DNA of 64,000 nt from Pseudomonas putida (GCA_041879295.1 CP047152.1:5725153-5789152); one strand, 5' to 3'; numbered from the stretch's first letter, positions 8,736 through 19,226 are shown. Notes: a model not told the origin generated them from the sequence alone. Numbers and translations are program-made.

Positions 8736-10160
8736 ATGTCCTCTGCTGCATCGTTCCGCGTCGAAAAAGACTTGTTGGGTACCCTTGAAGTTCCTGCAGA
8801 TGCCTACTACGGCATCCAGACCCTGCGCGCTGCCAACAACTTCCACCTCTCCGGTGTTCCGCTGTCGCACTACCCGAAGCTGGTCGTGGCCCTGGCCATG
8901 GTCAAGCAGGCCGCTGCCGACGCCAACCGTGAGCTGGGTCACCTGAGCGATGCCAAGCACGCTGCCATTTCTGCAGCCTGCGCCCGCCTGATAAAAGGCG
9001 ATTACCACGACCAGTTCGTAGTTGACATGATCCAAGGCGGCGCTGGTACTTCTACCAACATGAACGCCAACGAAGTCATTGCCAACGTTGCGCTGGAGGC
9101 CATGGGCCACCAGAAGGGTGAGTACCAGTACCTGCACCCGAACAACGACGTGAACATGGCGCAGTCGACCAACGACGCCTACCCGACCGCAATCCGCCTG
9201 GGCCTGTTGCTGGGTCACGACGCGCTGCTGGCCAGCCTTGATAGCCTGATCCAGGCCTTTGCTGCCAAGGGTAAAGAATTCGACCACGTACTGAAGATGG
9301 GCCGTACCCAGCTGCAGGACGCCGTACCAATGACCCTGGGCCAGGAATTCCGCGCCTTCGCCACCACCATGAACGAAGACCTGCAGCGCCTGCGCTCGCT
9401 GGCTCCGGAACTGCTGACCGAAATCAACCTGGGTGGTACCGCCATCGGTACTGGCATCAACGCCGACCCTGGCTACCAGGCCTTGGCCGTACAGCGCCTG
9501 GCTACCATCAGCGGCCATCCGCTGGTACCGGCTGCCGACCTGATCGAAGCCACCTCCGACATGGGCGCTTTCGTGCTGTTCTCCGGCATGCTCAAGCGCA
9601 CAGCGGTCAAGCTGTCGAAGATCTGCAACGACCTGCGCCTGCTGTCCAGCGGCCCGCGTACCGGCATCAACGAGATCAACCTGCCGGCGCGTCAGCCAGG
9701 CAGCTCGATCATGCCAGGCAAGGTCAACCCGGTTATTCCAGAGGCTGTAAACCAGGTGGCCTTCGCCATCATGGGCAACGACCTGGCCCTGACCGTCGCC
9801 GCCGAAGGTGGCCAACTGCAGCTGAACGTGATGGAGCCGCTGATCGCCTACAAGATCTTCGACTCGATCCGCCTGCTGCAACGCGCCATGGACATGCTGC
9901 GCGAGCACTGCATCGTCGGCATCACCGCCAACGAACAGCGCTGCCGCGAACTGGTCGAGCACTCGATCGGCCTGGTTACCGCACTGAACCCGTACATCGG
10001 CTACGAAAACGCCACCCGTATCGCCCGCGTTGCCCTGGAAAGTGGCCGCGGCGTACTGGAACTGGTGCGCGAAGAGAAGCTGCTGGACGACGCGATGCTC
10101 GACGACATCCTGCGTCCGGAAAACATGATCGCTCCACGTCTGGTTCCGCTGAAGGCGTAA
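8736..10160 (+). CDS. aspA: Aspartate ammonia-lyase (aspartase)
   Basis: 474 residues of the fumarase/aspartase superfamily; deaminates L-aspartate to fumarate and ammonia. The catalytic flexible loop signature GSSIMPGKVNPVIPE is near residue 325, GGAGTSTNMNANEV near 100 and MAQSTNDAYPTAIR near 142. The latter two are the conserved superfamily boxes; the presence of an aspartase-type context and sequence favours AspA over FumC. An in-frame ATG 12 nt earlier (8724) is possible, but relatives start MSSAASFR. A strong terminator follows 58 bp after the stop. Confidence 0.93.
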   Translation: MSSAASFRVEKDLLGTLEVPADAYYGIQTLRAANNFHLSGVPLSHYPKLVVALAMVKQAAADANRELGHLSDAKHAAISAACARLIKGDYHDQFVVDMIQGGAGTSTNMNANEVIANVALEAMGHQKGEYQYLHPNNDVNMAQSTNDAYPTAIRLGLLLGHDALLASLDSLIQAFAAKGKEFDHVLKMGRTQLQDAVPMTLGQEFRAFATTMNEDLQRLRSLAPELLTEINLGGTAIGTGINADPGYQALAVQRLATISGHPLVPAADLIEATSDMGAFVLFSGMLKRTAVKLSKICNDLRLLSSGPRTGINEINLPARQPGSSIMPGKVNPVIPEAVNQVAFAIMGNDLALTVAAEGGQLQLNVMEPLIAYKIFDSIRLLQRAMDMLREHCIVGITANEQRCRELVEHSIGLVTALNPYIGYENATRIARVALESGRGVLELVREEKLLDDAMLDDILRPENMIAPRLVPLKA

Positions 10161-10218
10161 TCAGGCCGCTGTAAACAGTCTCACCAGGTCGAGGGACTAG
10201 ACACCTCTCAACCTTTCC

Positions 10219-10251
10219 AAGGCCCGAGCGCTTGCTTCGGGCCTTTTTTTT
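10219..10251 (+). terminator. Rho-independent terminator of aspA
   Basis: AAGGCCCGAGCG-CTTG-CTTCGGGCCTT stem followed by TTTTTT. The stem is G+C rich and the U-run is long. Confidence 0.9.
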
Positions 10252-10391
10252 GCCTGAAGGTTTTGGGGGCCGCTTTTGCGGGCCTTCGCGACACCAGACC
10301 GCGCCTGCAGAGTATGTGGTTTACCTGCAGCCCCGGATATCGGCACACAACTTGCTCCATAATGCGTCCCAGCCCCACGGGATTACCCAGC

Positions 10392-11384
10392 ATGCTGCAC
10401 AGCCACCTGACCACCCTCAACGCAGTTTCGCTGATTCTCAACGTCTTCCAGGCAGACGGTTGCGAGGCTTCAGCGCTGCTGGCCGGCAGCGGCATTGGCC
10501 CGGCAGACCTGGGGCATGCCGATGCGCGCATCACCACACAGCAGGAGTTGCAGGTTTGCGCCAATGCGGTGGCCCGACGCGAGGACATTGGCCTGGAGCT
10601 GGGCCAGCGCATGCATGTGTCGTGCTACGGCATGCTCGGTTACGCGCTGCTCTCCAGTGCCACTTTGGGTGACGCCTTACGCCTGGCGCTGCAATATCCG
10701 GCACTGCTGGGAACAGTCTTCAAGCTGCGCTTGCTCGACGACGGCCAACGTGTCTGGTTCAGCGCCAGCGATTACCAGGACAGCCCGGCGCTGAGCGCTT
10801 TCAACGCCGAGTTCTGCCTGGTGTCGCTGAAAGTCATCTGCGACGACCTGCTTGGCCGTCCGTTGCCGCTGCTTGGCGCACGCTTTGAACACCCTCGCCC
10901 TGGTTACCACGCGCTCTATGCCGGAGCGTTTCCATGCCCGATCGGTTTCGCCGCCGAGGACAATGCCTTTGCCTTCGAACGGCGATGGCTGGATATGCCG
11001 CTGCCGCTGGCCGACCCGATTACTCACAAAGCCATGAGCGAGCGCTGCCGGCGCCTGAACCTTGAATTCACCGGTCGCCAGGCATGGCTGGGACGGATTC
11101 GCCAGCTGCTGGCGCAGCAACTGGACGCAGCCCCTGGGCTGGAAGGGCTTGCGCGGCAGATGAACTGCTCGTCGCGCACCCTGCGTCGGCATTTGCAGGC
11201 GCTGGGCTGCAGTTATCAACAACTGCTGGACGAACTGAGGTTCGAGCGGGCCAAGCAGTTGCTGGCCGATGAACAGATGCCGATCTACCGGATTGCGGAG
11301 ACTTTGGGGTTCAGTGAGACGGCCAGTTTTCGGCATGCCTTCCAGCGCTGGAGTGGCGTGGCGCCCAGCCATTTTCGTGGTTGA
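10392..11384 (+). CDS. AraC-family transcriptional regulator
   Basis: 330 residues from the chosen ATG. The N-terminal 190 residues resemble the AraC-type sensor domain of the OruR/ArgR-like group (ALLSSATLGDALRLALQY). The C-terminal 100 residues hold the two helix-turn-helix units: LARQMNCSSRTLRRHLQ and IAETLGFSETASFRHAFQRW, ending VAPSHFRG. ATG 10392 (MLHSHLTTLN) was chosen because the sensor domain starts there; alternatives at 10362 and 10263 have no better ribosome binding site. A REP pair follows. The target is unknown; neither the flanking aspA nor the polyamine genes is a confident partner. Confidence 0.85.
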   Translation: MLHSHLTTLNAVSLILNVFQADGCEASALLAGSGIGPADLGHADARITTQQELQVCANAVARREDIGLELGQRMHVSCYGMLGYALLSSATLGDALRLALQYPALLGTVFKLRLLDDGQRVWFSASDYQDSPALSAFNAEFCLVSLKVICDDLLGRPLPLLGARFEHPRPGYHALYAGAFPCPIGFAAEDNAFAFERRWLDMPLPLADPITHKAMSERCRRLNLEFTGRQAWLGRIRQLLAQQLDAAPGLEGLARQMNCSSRTLRRHLQALGCSYQQLLDELRFERAKQLLADEQMPIYRIAETLGFSETASFRHAFQRWSGVAPSHFRG

Positions 11385-11390
11385 CCTGTT

Positions 11391-11488
11391 CTGGCCTCTT
11401 CGCGGGTAAACCCGCGCCTACAGGGGCGTCACAACCCCTGACGCCTTGGTGGCCATTGTAGGAGCGGGTTCACCCGCGAAAGGGCCGG
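11391..11488. repeat. Inverted pair of REP elements
   Basis: 11391-11425 (GGCCTCTTCGCGGGTAAACC form) and the reverse copy 11456-11488. They fill about a third of the 297 bp gap between the AraC gene and the polyamine operon; the remaining part to 11681 shows no further structure I recognise. Confidence 0.85.
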
Positions 11489-11681
11489 ACCTGCCGGCCA
11501 ATGCCCAAAGGCCGTTCACCGTTGCCGCCGCTGCCTTACCCGCGACGGGGCTGGGATAGGTCACCGCCCATCTGGCCATAGACCTTGGCCACATCGATCC
11601 CCTTTTGGCCGTTTGCGTCGTTCTCCCCTGCTGATCAGCCCGTAACAATGGACCCACGCCAGTCCCCACCGGAGAACAACA

Positions 11682-12724
<1,043 letters not shown>

Positions 12725-12725
<1 letters not shown>

Positions 12726-13828
12726 TGGTCCGACTCAAACGTCTGCTCGCCCCGCTCATCGCTGCCACCCTGTCCACGGGCGCCCTGCATGCGCAAGCCG
12801 AGCAGCGTACCCTGCGTGTATACAACTGGTTCGATTACATCACCCCGCAGACCTTGACTGCGTTCCAGAAGGACAGTGGCGTCAAGCTGGTGTACGACAT
12901 CTTCGACACCAACGAGGCGCTGGAGGCCAAGCTGCTAACCGGTAACTCCGGTTATGACGTGGTAGTGCCGTCCAACGTGTTCCTCGCCAAACAGATCGAA
13001 GCCGGGGTGTTCCAACCGCTGGATCGCAGCAAGCTGCCGAATTGGAAACACCTGGACCCGGCGCTGATGAAGCTGATCGAAGCCAATGACCCGGGCAACA
13101 AGTTTGCCGTGCCGTATATGTACGGCACCGTGCTGATCGGCTTCAACCCGGCCAAGGTCAAGGCTGCACTCGGCGACAACGCGCCGGTGGACAGCTGGGA
13201 CCTGATTTTCAAGGAAGAGAACATCGCCAAGCTCAAGCAGTGCGGCGTGGCCCTGCTCGACTCGCCGTCGGAGATTCTACCGGTGGCCCTGCAGTACCTG
13301 GGCTTGCCGCCGAACAGCGACAAACCGGCCGACTACAAGAAGGCCGAGGCGCTGATGCTGAAGATTCGTCCGCATATCACGTACTTCCACTCCTCGAAGT
13401 ACATGGCAGATATCGCCAATGGCGACATCTGCGTGGCGGTGGGCTACAGCGGCAGCTTCTCGCAGGCTGCCAACCGCGCCCGCGAGGCGAACAACGGCGT
13501 GGTGGTGGACATGCGCCTGCCCAAGGAAGGCGCGCCAATCTGGTTCGACATGCTGGCGATTCCAAAGGGCGCAGCCAACCCGGAGGATGCGCATACCTTC
13601 ATCAACTACCTGCTGCGGCCAGAGGTCATTGCGCCGATCAGCGACTTCGTCGGGTATCCGAACCCGAACAAGGATGCGACCGACAAGGTGAATCCGACGA
13701 TTCGCAACAACCCCAACCTGTATCCGACAGCAGAGGCGATGGCCAAGCTGTATACCCTCAAGCCTTTGACACGAAATGCCGAACGGGCCAGGACCCGCGC
13801 CTGGACGCGGATAAAGTCCGGTACCTGA
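12725..13828 (+). CDS. Periplasmic polyamine-binding protein (SpuD/PotF type)
   Basis: 367 residues, extracellular solute-binding family 1. A signal peptide ends near LHAQAEQ, then the family's [14 protein letters not shown] start, [10 protein letters not shown] near residue 78 and [14 protein letters not shown] near 238. It captures putrescine/spermidine-like compounds for an ABC importer, but no permease or ATPase genes are adjacent, so it must pair with components elsewhere or act with the enzyme encoded just upstream. It overlaps that gene by 1 nt and is followed at once by a terminator, giving a two-gene unit for uptake and deacetylation of acetylpolyamines. Confidence 0.9.
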
Positions 13829-13837
13829 TATTGAACC

Positions 13838-13862
13838 GGGGGCTGCTTTGCAGCCCCCTTCA
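13838..13862 (+). terminator. Terminator of the polyamine operon
   Basis: GGGGGCTG-CTTTG-CAGCCCCC stem followed by TTCATTTT. It overlaps the stop codon of the convergent MocR gene. Confidence 0.75.
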
Positions 13863-15389
13863 TTTTCTCCAGACTTTGCGTAGTTTCATCAAGGCCTCGG
13901 CTATCTCGCCCTCCGGCACCGCAGCAAAGCCCAACACCAGGCCTGCCCGTTTATCCACAGGCGCCTCGCTGTCCGCCAACCAGAAATTGCTCAGTGGCGT
14001 CACCTCCACCCCCACCGCCTCGGCCTTGGCCACCAGCTCCTGTTCCCGAGCAAAGTTATCCACATCGACCTTCACATGCAGCCCAGCCGCCACTTCCAGC
14101 ATTGCGCCCAACCCCGGAATATCCACAGGCCAACCGGCCATGAGCACATCGCGCCGCTTCAACGCCGCCTTGCGCATGCGGCGGATATGCCGCTGAAAAT
14201 GCCCTCGCGCCATGAACTCGGCCATCACGCACTGGCTGCTGACCTCCGAATGCCGTACCGCCAACGCTTTGCCCTGGCTGAACGCCTGCACCAGACTTGG
14301 TGGTAGCACCAGGTAGCCCAGACGCAACGCCGGGAAGGCTATCTTGCCGAAAGTACCGACATACAGCACCCGCCCGTGCCGGTCGAGCGCCGCCAGCGGG
14401 GCCAGCGGGGCACCGCTGTAGCGATACTCGCCGTCGTAGTCGTCCTCGATGATCCAGCCGCCACTGCGTTCAGCCCAGGCCAGCAATGCCAGGCGACGTG
14501 CAAGGCTCATGGTCACCCCGGTCGGGTATTGGTGCGCAGGCGTGACATAGGTCAGCCGACAATCCGTCAACTGTTCGAGCCGGTCGCAGTCCAGCCCGTC
14601 TTCATCCACAGGTACGCCAACCACCCGCCCCCCCGCGAGCGTGAAGGCATGCGCGGCCGCCCGATAGCCTGGGTTTTCCACAGCCACACCGTCGCCCGAT
14701 TGCAGCAGCAACTGTGCACAAAGGCTGATGGCCTGCTGCGCACCGCTTGTGATCACAATTTGTTCAGCTGTGCAGTTCAGCCCCCGCGAGCGGCGTAAGT
14801 AGGCCGCAATCAGATCGCGCAAAGCCGGTTCACCTGCCGGGTCACCATAGCCCAGTTGCGCAGGGGACGGGTTGCGCCAGAAACCCGCCTGTAGCTTGGC
14901 CCATACGTCAAACGGGAACAGGTCGAATGCCGGAATGCCGACTCGAAATGCACGCGGCGCGCCACTTCTGGGAGGTGGTAAATGGTTGCTTTTCAGGCGC
15001 TGCAGAGGCTCACGGAAAAGTCTCTCGCTGGATAAATCCTCAGTATTTTCTTCAGGAAATGTGGATAAACCTGTTGATAAGCATAGGGATAACCCTGTGG
15101 ATACTTCTGTGGACAGTTTGGGCAGTAGGCTAACGTAAGTGCCATCGCCGACCCGACTTTCGATGAAGCCCTCGGCATACAGCTGATCATAGGCGCGCAC
15201 CACGCTGTTGCGTGAAAGCGCCAACATGGCAGCCAGGTCGCGCGTGGCCGGCAGCCGCGTACCACTGCTCAGACGCCCATCCAGTACCCGTGCTCGCAAC
15301 GCCTGATACAGCTGCTGGCTAAGCCCGCGGCGGCGATCAAGGGCAATCCCGGCAGGGTCGAAAGGCAGTATGAGGGGGGACTCACTCAT
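13860..15389 (-). CDS. MocR-type PLP-dependent transcriptional regulator
   Basis: 509 residues. Residues 15-85 are a GntR winged helix (GLSQQLYQALRARVLDGRL, then ATRDLAAMLALSRNSVVRAY); residues 150-500 are a fold-type I aminotransferase-like domain with VTSGAQQAISLCAQLLL, DDYDGEYRYSG and the PLP-lysine region VGTFGKIAFPALRLGY. The linker at about 90-125 is unusual: Ser/Thr/Leu-rich and encoded by repeats of a GTGGATA-like unit. Divergent from a PaiB-like gene with a 12 bp inverted repeat between them, so it probably controls that operon. The inducer may be an amino acid or vitamin B6 derivative; unknown. Confidence 0.88.
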   Translation of the reverse strand: MSESPLILPFDPAGIALDRRRGLSQQLYQALRARVLDGRLSSGTRLPATRDLAAMLALSRNSVVRAYDQLYAEGFIESRVGDGTYVSLLPKLSTEVSTGLSLCLSTGLSTFPEENTEDLSSERLFREPLQRLKSNHLPPPRSGAPRAFRVGIPAFDLFPFDVWAKLQAGFWRNPSPAQLGYGDPAGEPALRDLIAAYLRRSRGLNCTAEQIVITSGAQQAISLCAQLLLQSGDGVAVENPGYRAAAHAFTLAGGRVVGVPVDEDGLDCDRLEQLTDCRLTYVTPAHQYPTGVTMSLARRLALLAWAERSGGWIIEDDYDGEYRYSGAPLAPLAALDRHGRVLYVGTFGKIAFPALRLGYLVLPPSLVQAFSQGKALAVRHSEVSSQCVMAEFMARGHFQRHIRRMRKAALKRRDVLMAGWPVDIPGLGAMLEVAAGLHVKVDVDNFAREQELVAKAEAVGVEVTPLSNFWLADSEAPVDKRAGLVLGFAAVPEGEIAEALMKLRKVWRK

Positions 15390-15391
15390 GG

Positions 15392-15440
15392 TATTGGACC
15401 TATCAAAACAGGCAGAAATGGCTCTTACATAGAACCAATA
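15392..15440. promoter_or_regulatory. Inverted repeat between mocR and paiB-like genes
   Basis: TATTGGACCTAT at 15392-15403 and ATAGAACCAATA at 15429-15440 are inverted copies matching at 10 of 12 positions, with centres 37 bp apart. This is the arrangement expected for a dimeric MocR regulator acting on the divergent promoters. Confidence 0.6.
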
Positions 15441-15478
15441 GCCTGCCTAGGATGGAGCCATTCGACAAGGATCCCGCC

Positions 15479-16108
15479 ATGTACACCAGTAAGCCCCACC
15501 AGGAACACGACCTCACCCGCCTGCACCAGCACATGCTAGACACCCGCCTGGCCGTTCTGATCAGCCAAGGCGAGCAGGGCCTTCTGGCCACGCACCTGCC
15601 GGTGCTGGTCGATACCGCCGAGGGCGTTTACGGCACTGTGTATGCTCACCTGGCCCGGGCCAACCGCCAATGGCAAGACCTGCAGCAAGGCGCAGAAGCG
15701 CTGCTGGTATTCCCCGGCGCCGATGCTTATGTCAGCCCCAGCTATTACCCAAGCAAGGCCGATAACCCCAAGGTGGTGCCGACCTGGAACTACCTGGCGG
15801 TGCACGCTTATGGCCCGGCCGAAGTCATCCATGAGGCCGAGCCGCTACTGGCTATCGTAAGCCGCCTGACCGACCGCCACGAACAGGGTCGCAGCGAACC
15901 ATGGAAAGTCACCGATGCACCTGCCGACTACATCGAGGGCATGCTGCGTGCCATCGTCGGCATCCGACTGCCCATTGCGCGCCTTCAAGGTGCACGCAAG
16001 CTCAGCCAGAACCGCTCCGGGCAAGACGTCGCTGGCGTGCGCGAAGGCCTGACCGCCAGCCCCGATCAACTGGACAAACTACTCGCGGCGCACATGCGCC
16101 AAGCCTGA
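15479..16108 (+). CDS. FMN-binding negative transcriptional regulator, PaiB family
   Basis: 209 residues of the split-barrel FMN-binding fold. Family landmarks include MYTSKPHQEHD at the N-terminus, LVFPGADAYVSPSYYPSK near residue 80 and VPTWNYLAVHAYG near 102. Family members are described as negative regulators (Bacillus PaiB) but most are uncharacterised. ATG 15479 is chosen because MYTSKPH is the usual start; an upstream ATG at 15452 overlaps the operator half-site. Followed by two acetyltransferase genes on the same strand, which recalls the paiA (acetyltransferase)-paiB pair. Confidence 0.85.
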   Translation: MYTSKPHQEHDLTRLHQHMLDTRLAVLISQGEQGLLATHLPVLVDTAEGVYGTVYAHLARANRQWQDLQQGAEALLVFPGADAYVSPSYYPSKADNPKVVPTWNYLAVHAYGPAEVIHEAEPLLAIVSRLTDRHEQGRSEPWKVTDAPADYIEGMLRAIVGIRLPIARLQGARKLSQNRSGQDVAGVREGLTASPDQLDKLLAAHMRQA

Positions 16109-16120
16109 AGGAATAGCCCC

Positions 16121-16567
16121 ATGACCAGCGTTACTCTGCGCCCTGTCACTGCCCAGGATCATGCCGCCTGGCACGCCCTGTGGCAGGCCTACTTGCACTT
16201 CTACGAGACCAAACTGGCCGATGCCATCAGCCTGAGCACCTGGCAACGCTTGCTCGACCCCAACGAGCCAACCCATTCGGCACTGGCCTGGGTCGACGGC
16301 AAGGCGGTGGGGATGGTCAACTTCATCTACCATCGTTCCAACTGGAGCATCGAGAATTCCTGCTACCTGCAGGACCTGTATGTGGACAGCACGCAACGTG
16401 GCCTGGGCATTGGTCGACAGCTGATCGAGTACGTCTACACCACTGCCAAGGCCGACAACTGCATCAAGGTGCACTGGCTGACCCACGAAACCAACGCCAC
16501 TGCCATCAGCCTGTACCAGCAGGTTGCAGAGCGGTCGGGTTTCATCCAATTCCGCAAAGGCTTGTAG
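16121..16567 (+). CDS. GNAT family N-acetyltransferase
   Basis: 148 residues. The acetyl-CoA pyrophosphate-binding motif A reads LYVDSTQRGLGIGRQLIEYV near residue 89, followed by WLTHETNATAISLYQQVAER, the motif B helix. It lies 12 bp after the PaiB-like gene with a GGAATAG site before the ATG, so it is probably in the same transcript. PaiA-type relatives acetylate polyamines, which would fit the nearby acetylpolyamine genes, but the substrate is not predictable from sequence. Confidence 0.87.
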   Translation: MTSVTLRPVTAQDHAAWHALWQAYLHFYETKLADAISLSTWQRLLDPNEPTHSALAWVDGKAVGMVNFIYHRSNWSIENSCYLQDLYVDSTQRGLGIGRQLIEYVYTTAKADNCIKVHWLTHETNATAISLYQQVAERSGFIQFRKGL

Positions 16568-16574
16568 GTCGAAC

Positions 16575-17246
16575 ATGACAGACGCATTGAACTGGAAACC
16601 CGCCGCCACCCCCAAGGCCGAACCAATTGAAGGTCGCTTCATCCGCCTGGAGAAGCTCGATGCAGAGCGCCATGGCGAAGACCTCTGGGAGGTGCTGCAG
16701 GGGCCGGCCTCCGATCCGGTGCTGTGGGACTACTTGCCCTACGGCCCGTTCGCCGAACGTGCCGCCTTTGACCGCTGGCTGGAAGGCAATGCTGCTGGCC
16801 TCGACCCGCTTTTCTATACCGTCATCGACCGCGCCAGTGGCCAGGCCCAAGGCATTCTCAGCCTGATGTCGATCGTGCCTGACCACGGCCGAATAGAGAT
16901 CGGGCACATCGCCTTCGGCGCCGCCATGCAGCGCACGCCCAAGGGTACCGAGGCGGTGTATCTGCTGGGCAAGCTGGGCTTCGAGCTGGGTAATCGACGA
17001 CTGGAGTGGAAGTGCAATAACGCCAATGCCCGCTCCAAACGCGCGGCAGAACGATTCGGCTTCGTCTACGAAGGGGTGTTCCGCAAGCACCTGGTGGTCA
17101 AGGACCATAACCGCGATACGGCTTGGTACTCGATTACCGATGATGAATGGCCGGCGGTAGCTGCCGGGTTTGAGCGATGGCTGAGCGAGGAGAACCAGCA
17201 GCCGGGTGGCCAGGTGGATAGCCTTGAGGTGTGCCGCAAAGGTTGA
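16575..17246 (+). CDS. GNAT family N-acetyltransferase (RimJ/RimL type)
   Basis: 223 residues. Start MTDALNWKP, then the RimL-like IEGRFIRLEKLDAERHGEDLW, the acetyl-CoA-binding KGTEAVYLLGKLGF near residue 120 and the diagnostic LEWKCNNANARSKRAAERFGF near 140. It lies 7 bp after the previous acetyltransferase, so it is the third gene of the paiB-like operon. ATG 16575 was chosen over an upstream start inside the preceding gene. The substrate is unknown; relatives modify protein N-termini or small amines. Confidence 0.87.
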   Translation: MTDALNWKPAATPKAEPIEGRFIRLEKLDAERHGEDLWEVLQGPASDPVLWDYLPYGPFAERAAFDRWLEGNAAGLDPLFYTVIDRASGQAQGILSLMSIVPDHGRIEIGHIAFGAAMQRTPKGTEAVYLLGKLGFELGNRRLEWKCNNANARSKRAAERFGFVYEGVFRKHLVVKDHNRDTAWYSITDDEWPAVAAGFERWLSEENQQPGGQVDSLEVCRKG

Positions 17247-17263
17247 ACGGTGTGCTGAATCAG

Positions 17264-17338
17264 CTGGCCTTTTCGCGGATGAACCCGCTCCTGCGGGGGA
17301 TGCGCGTCATGAGGTGGACTACCCGCGAAGAGGCTAGT
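17264..17338. repeat. Degenerate REP pair
   Basis: 17264-17297 is a recognisable forward REP (GGCCTTTTCGCGGATGAACC). The inverted partner at 17319-17338 keeps only its CCCGCGAAGAGGC end. Confidence 0.7.
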
Positions 17339-17349
17339 GAATCCGGCAC

Positions 17350-17374
17350 AAAAAAAGGGGAGCATCCGCTCCCC
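17350..17374 (-). terminator. Rho-independent terminator of pycB
   Basis: On the minus strand GGGGAGC-GGAT-GCTCCCC followed by TTTTTTT. It lies 33 bp after the pycB stop. Confidence 0.9.
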
Positions 17375-17406
17375 AGAGGTTAACCACTTGTAGATGAGGG
17401 CTTAAA

Positions 17407-19215
17407 TCAGCCTTCGATCTCGATCAGGATCTCACCCGGCGTCACGCGATCACCCTTGGCCACATGGATGGCCACGATCTTGCCGGCGATGGCTGCCTGC
17501 ACTTCGGTTTCCATCTTCATGGCTTCGGTGATCAAGACCGCCTGGCCGGCCTTGACCATGTCACCTTCCTTGACCAGCACATCAACGATGTTCCCTGGCA
17601 TGGTGGTGCTTACGTGGCCAGGGTCAGTAGCTTGTTTGCGCTTGCTACCGCCACCGCTGACGAACTCGTTGAGCGGCTCGAATACCACTTCTTCCGGCAT
17701 GCCGTCGATCGACAGGTAGAAGTGACGCTTGCCTTCGGCCTTAACGCCCACACCGGTGATGTCGACGCGGTAGGTTTCGCCGTGAACGTCGATGACGAAC
17801 TCGGTCGGCACGCCTTCACCACCTGGGGCAGCCACGGCACCGGCTTCCGGAATCGGCAGCAGAACTTCAGGCGTCAGCGTGCCAGCTTCGCGTTCTTCGA
17901 GGAACTTGCGGCCAATGTCCGGGAACATGGCGAAGGTCAGCACGTCCTCTTCGCAACGGGCCAGGGCACCGATGTCGCTACGCAACTTGGCCATTTCCGG
18001 CTTCAGCAGGTCAGCCGGGCGCACATCGATCACTTCTTCGCTGCCGATAGCCTGGCGACGCAGTTGTTCGTTGACCACACCCGGGGCCTTGCCATAACCA
18101 CCTTGCAGGTACAGCTTCACCTCATTGGTGATGGTCTTGTAGCGCTCACCCGCCAGCACGTTGAAGAAGGCCTGGGTGCCGACGATCTGCGAGGTCGGGG
18201 TGACCAGCGGCGGGAAGCCGAGGTCTTCACGAACACGCGGGATCTCGGCCAGCACTTCGTTCATGCGGTTAAGGGCGCCCTGCTCCTTGAGCTGGTTGGC
18301 CAGGTTGGAAATCATGCCGCCCGGTACCTGGTTGACCTGCACGCGGGTGTCCACCGTTGTGAACTCGCTTTCGAACTGGTGATACTTCTTGCGCACGCCA
18401 TAGAAGTACAACCCGATTTCCTGCAGAAGCTCCAGGTCCAGGCCGGTGTCGAATTCGCTGCCCTTGAGTGCAGCAACCATCGACTCGGTACCCGGGTGGC
18501 TGGTGCCCCAAGCGAAGCTGGAGATGGCGGTGTCGATGTGGTCGGCGCCATTTTCCACGGCCTTGAGCTGGCACATGGCAGCCAGACCGGCGGTATCGTG
18601 GGAGTGGATGAACACCGGCAGCGACTGTTCAGCCTTCAGCGCCTTGACCAACTCGCCAGTGGCGAACGGGGTCAGCAGGCCAGCCATGTCCTTGATCGCC
18701 ACCGAGTCGCAACCCATGGCTTCCATCTGCTTGGCCTGCTTCACGAAGGCTTCGATGGTGTGTACCGGGCTGGTGGTGTAAGCGATGGTGCCCTGGGCGT
18801 GCTTGCCGGCGGCCTTGACCGCTTCGATGGCCACGCGCAGGTTACGCACGTCGTTCATGGCGTCGAAAATGCGGAACACATCAATGCCGTTAACCGCAGC
18901 CTTGGCGACGAAGGCCTTGACCACGTCGTCGCTGTAGTGGCGGTAGCCCAACAGGTTCTGACCGCGAAGCAGCATTTGCAGGCGGGTGTTGGGCAGCGCT
19001 GCACGCAGCTTGCGCAGGCGCTCCCACGGGTCTTCCTTGAGGAAGCGCACGCAGGCGTCGAAGGTGGCACCACCCCAGACTTCCAGCGACCAGTAGCCAA
19101 CCTTGTCGAGCTTGTCGCAGATCGGCAGCATGTCTTCGGTACGCATGCGGGTGGCCAGCAGGGACTGGTGAGCGTCGCGCAGGATCGTGTCGGTTACGTG
19201 AATTTTCTTGGACAT
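17407..19215 (-). CDS. pycB: Pyruvate carboxylase subunit B / oxaloacetate decarboxylase alpha-like
   Basis: 602 residues. The N-terminal carboxyltransferase domain (ILRDAHQSLLATRM, metal-binding HSHDTAGLAAMCQLKAV near 207) is followed by the conserved carboxylase domain and a C-terminal biotinyl domain with the biotinylation site EAMKMETE near residue 568. It transfers CO2 from carboxybiotin to pyruvate to form oxaloacetate. Pairing with an adjacent biotin carboxylase gene identifies the two-subunit Pseudomonas pyruvate carboxylase rather than a Na+-pumping decarboxylase, since no membrane beta subunit is present. Start ATG 19215 (MSKKIHV). Often labelled oadA. Confidence 0.93.
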   Translation of the reverse strand: MSKKIHVTDTILRDAHQSLLATRMRTEDMLPICDKLDKVGYWSLEVWGGATFDACVRFLKEDPWERLRKLRAALPNTRLQMLLRGQNLLGYRHYSDDVVKAFVAKAAVNGIDVFRIFDAMNDVRNLRVAIEAVKAAGKHAQGTIAYTTSPVHTIEAFVKQAKQMEAMGCDSVAIKDMAGLLTPFATGELVKALKAEQSLPVFIHSHDTAGLAAMCQLKAVENGADHIDTAISSFAWGTSHPGTESMVAALKGSEFDTGLDLELLQEIGLYFYGVRKKYHQFESEFTTVDTRVQVNQVPGGMISNLANQLKEQGALNRMNEVLAEIPRVREDLGFPPLVTPTSQIVGTQAFFNVLAGERYKTITNEVKLYLQGGYGKAPGVVNEQLRRQAIGSEEVIDVRPADLLKPEMAKLRSDIGALARCEEDVLTFAMFPDIGRKFLEEREAGTLTPEVLLPIPEAGAVAAPGGEGVPTEFVIDVHGETYRVDITGVGVKAEGKRHFYLSIDGMPEEVVFEPLNEFVSGGGSKRKQATDPGHVSTTMPGNIVDVLVKEGDMVKAGQAVLITEAMKMETEVQAAIAGKIVAIHVAKGDRVTPGEILIEIEG

Positions 19216-19226
19216 TATGGGGTTCC

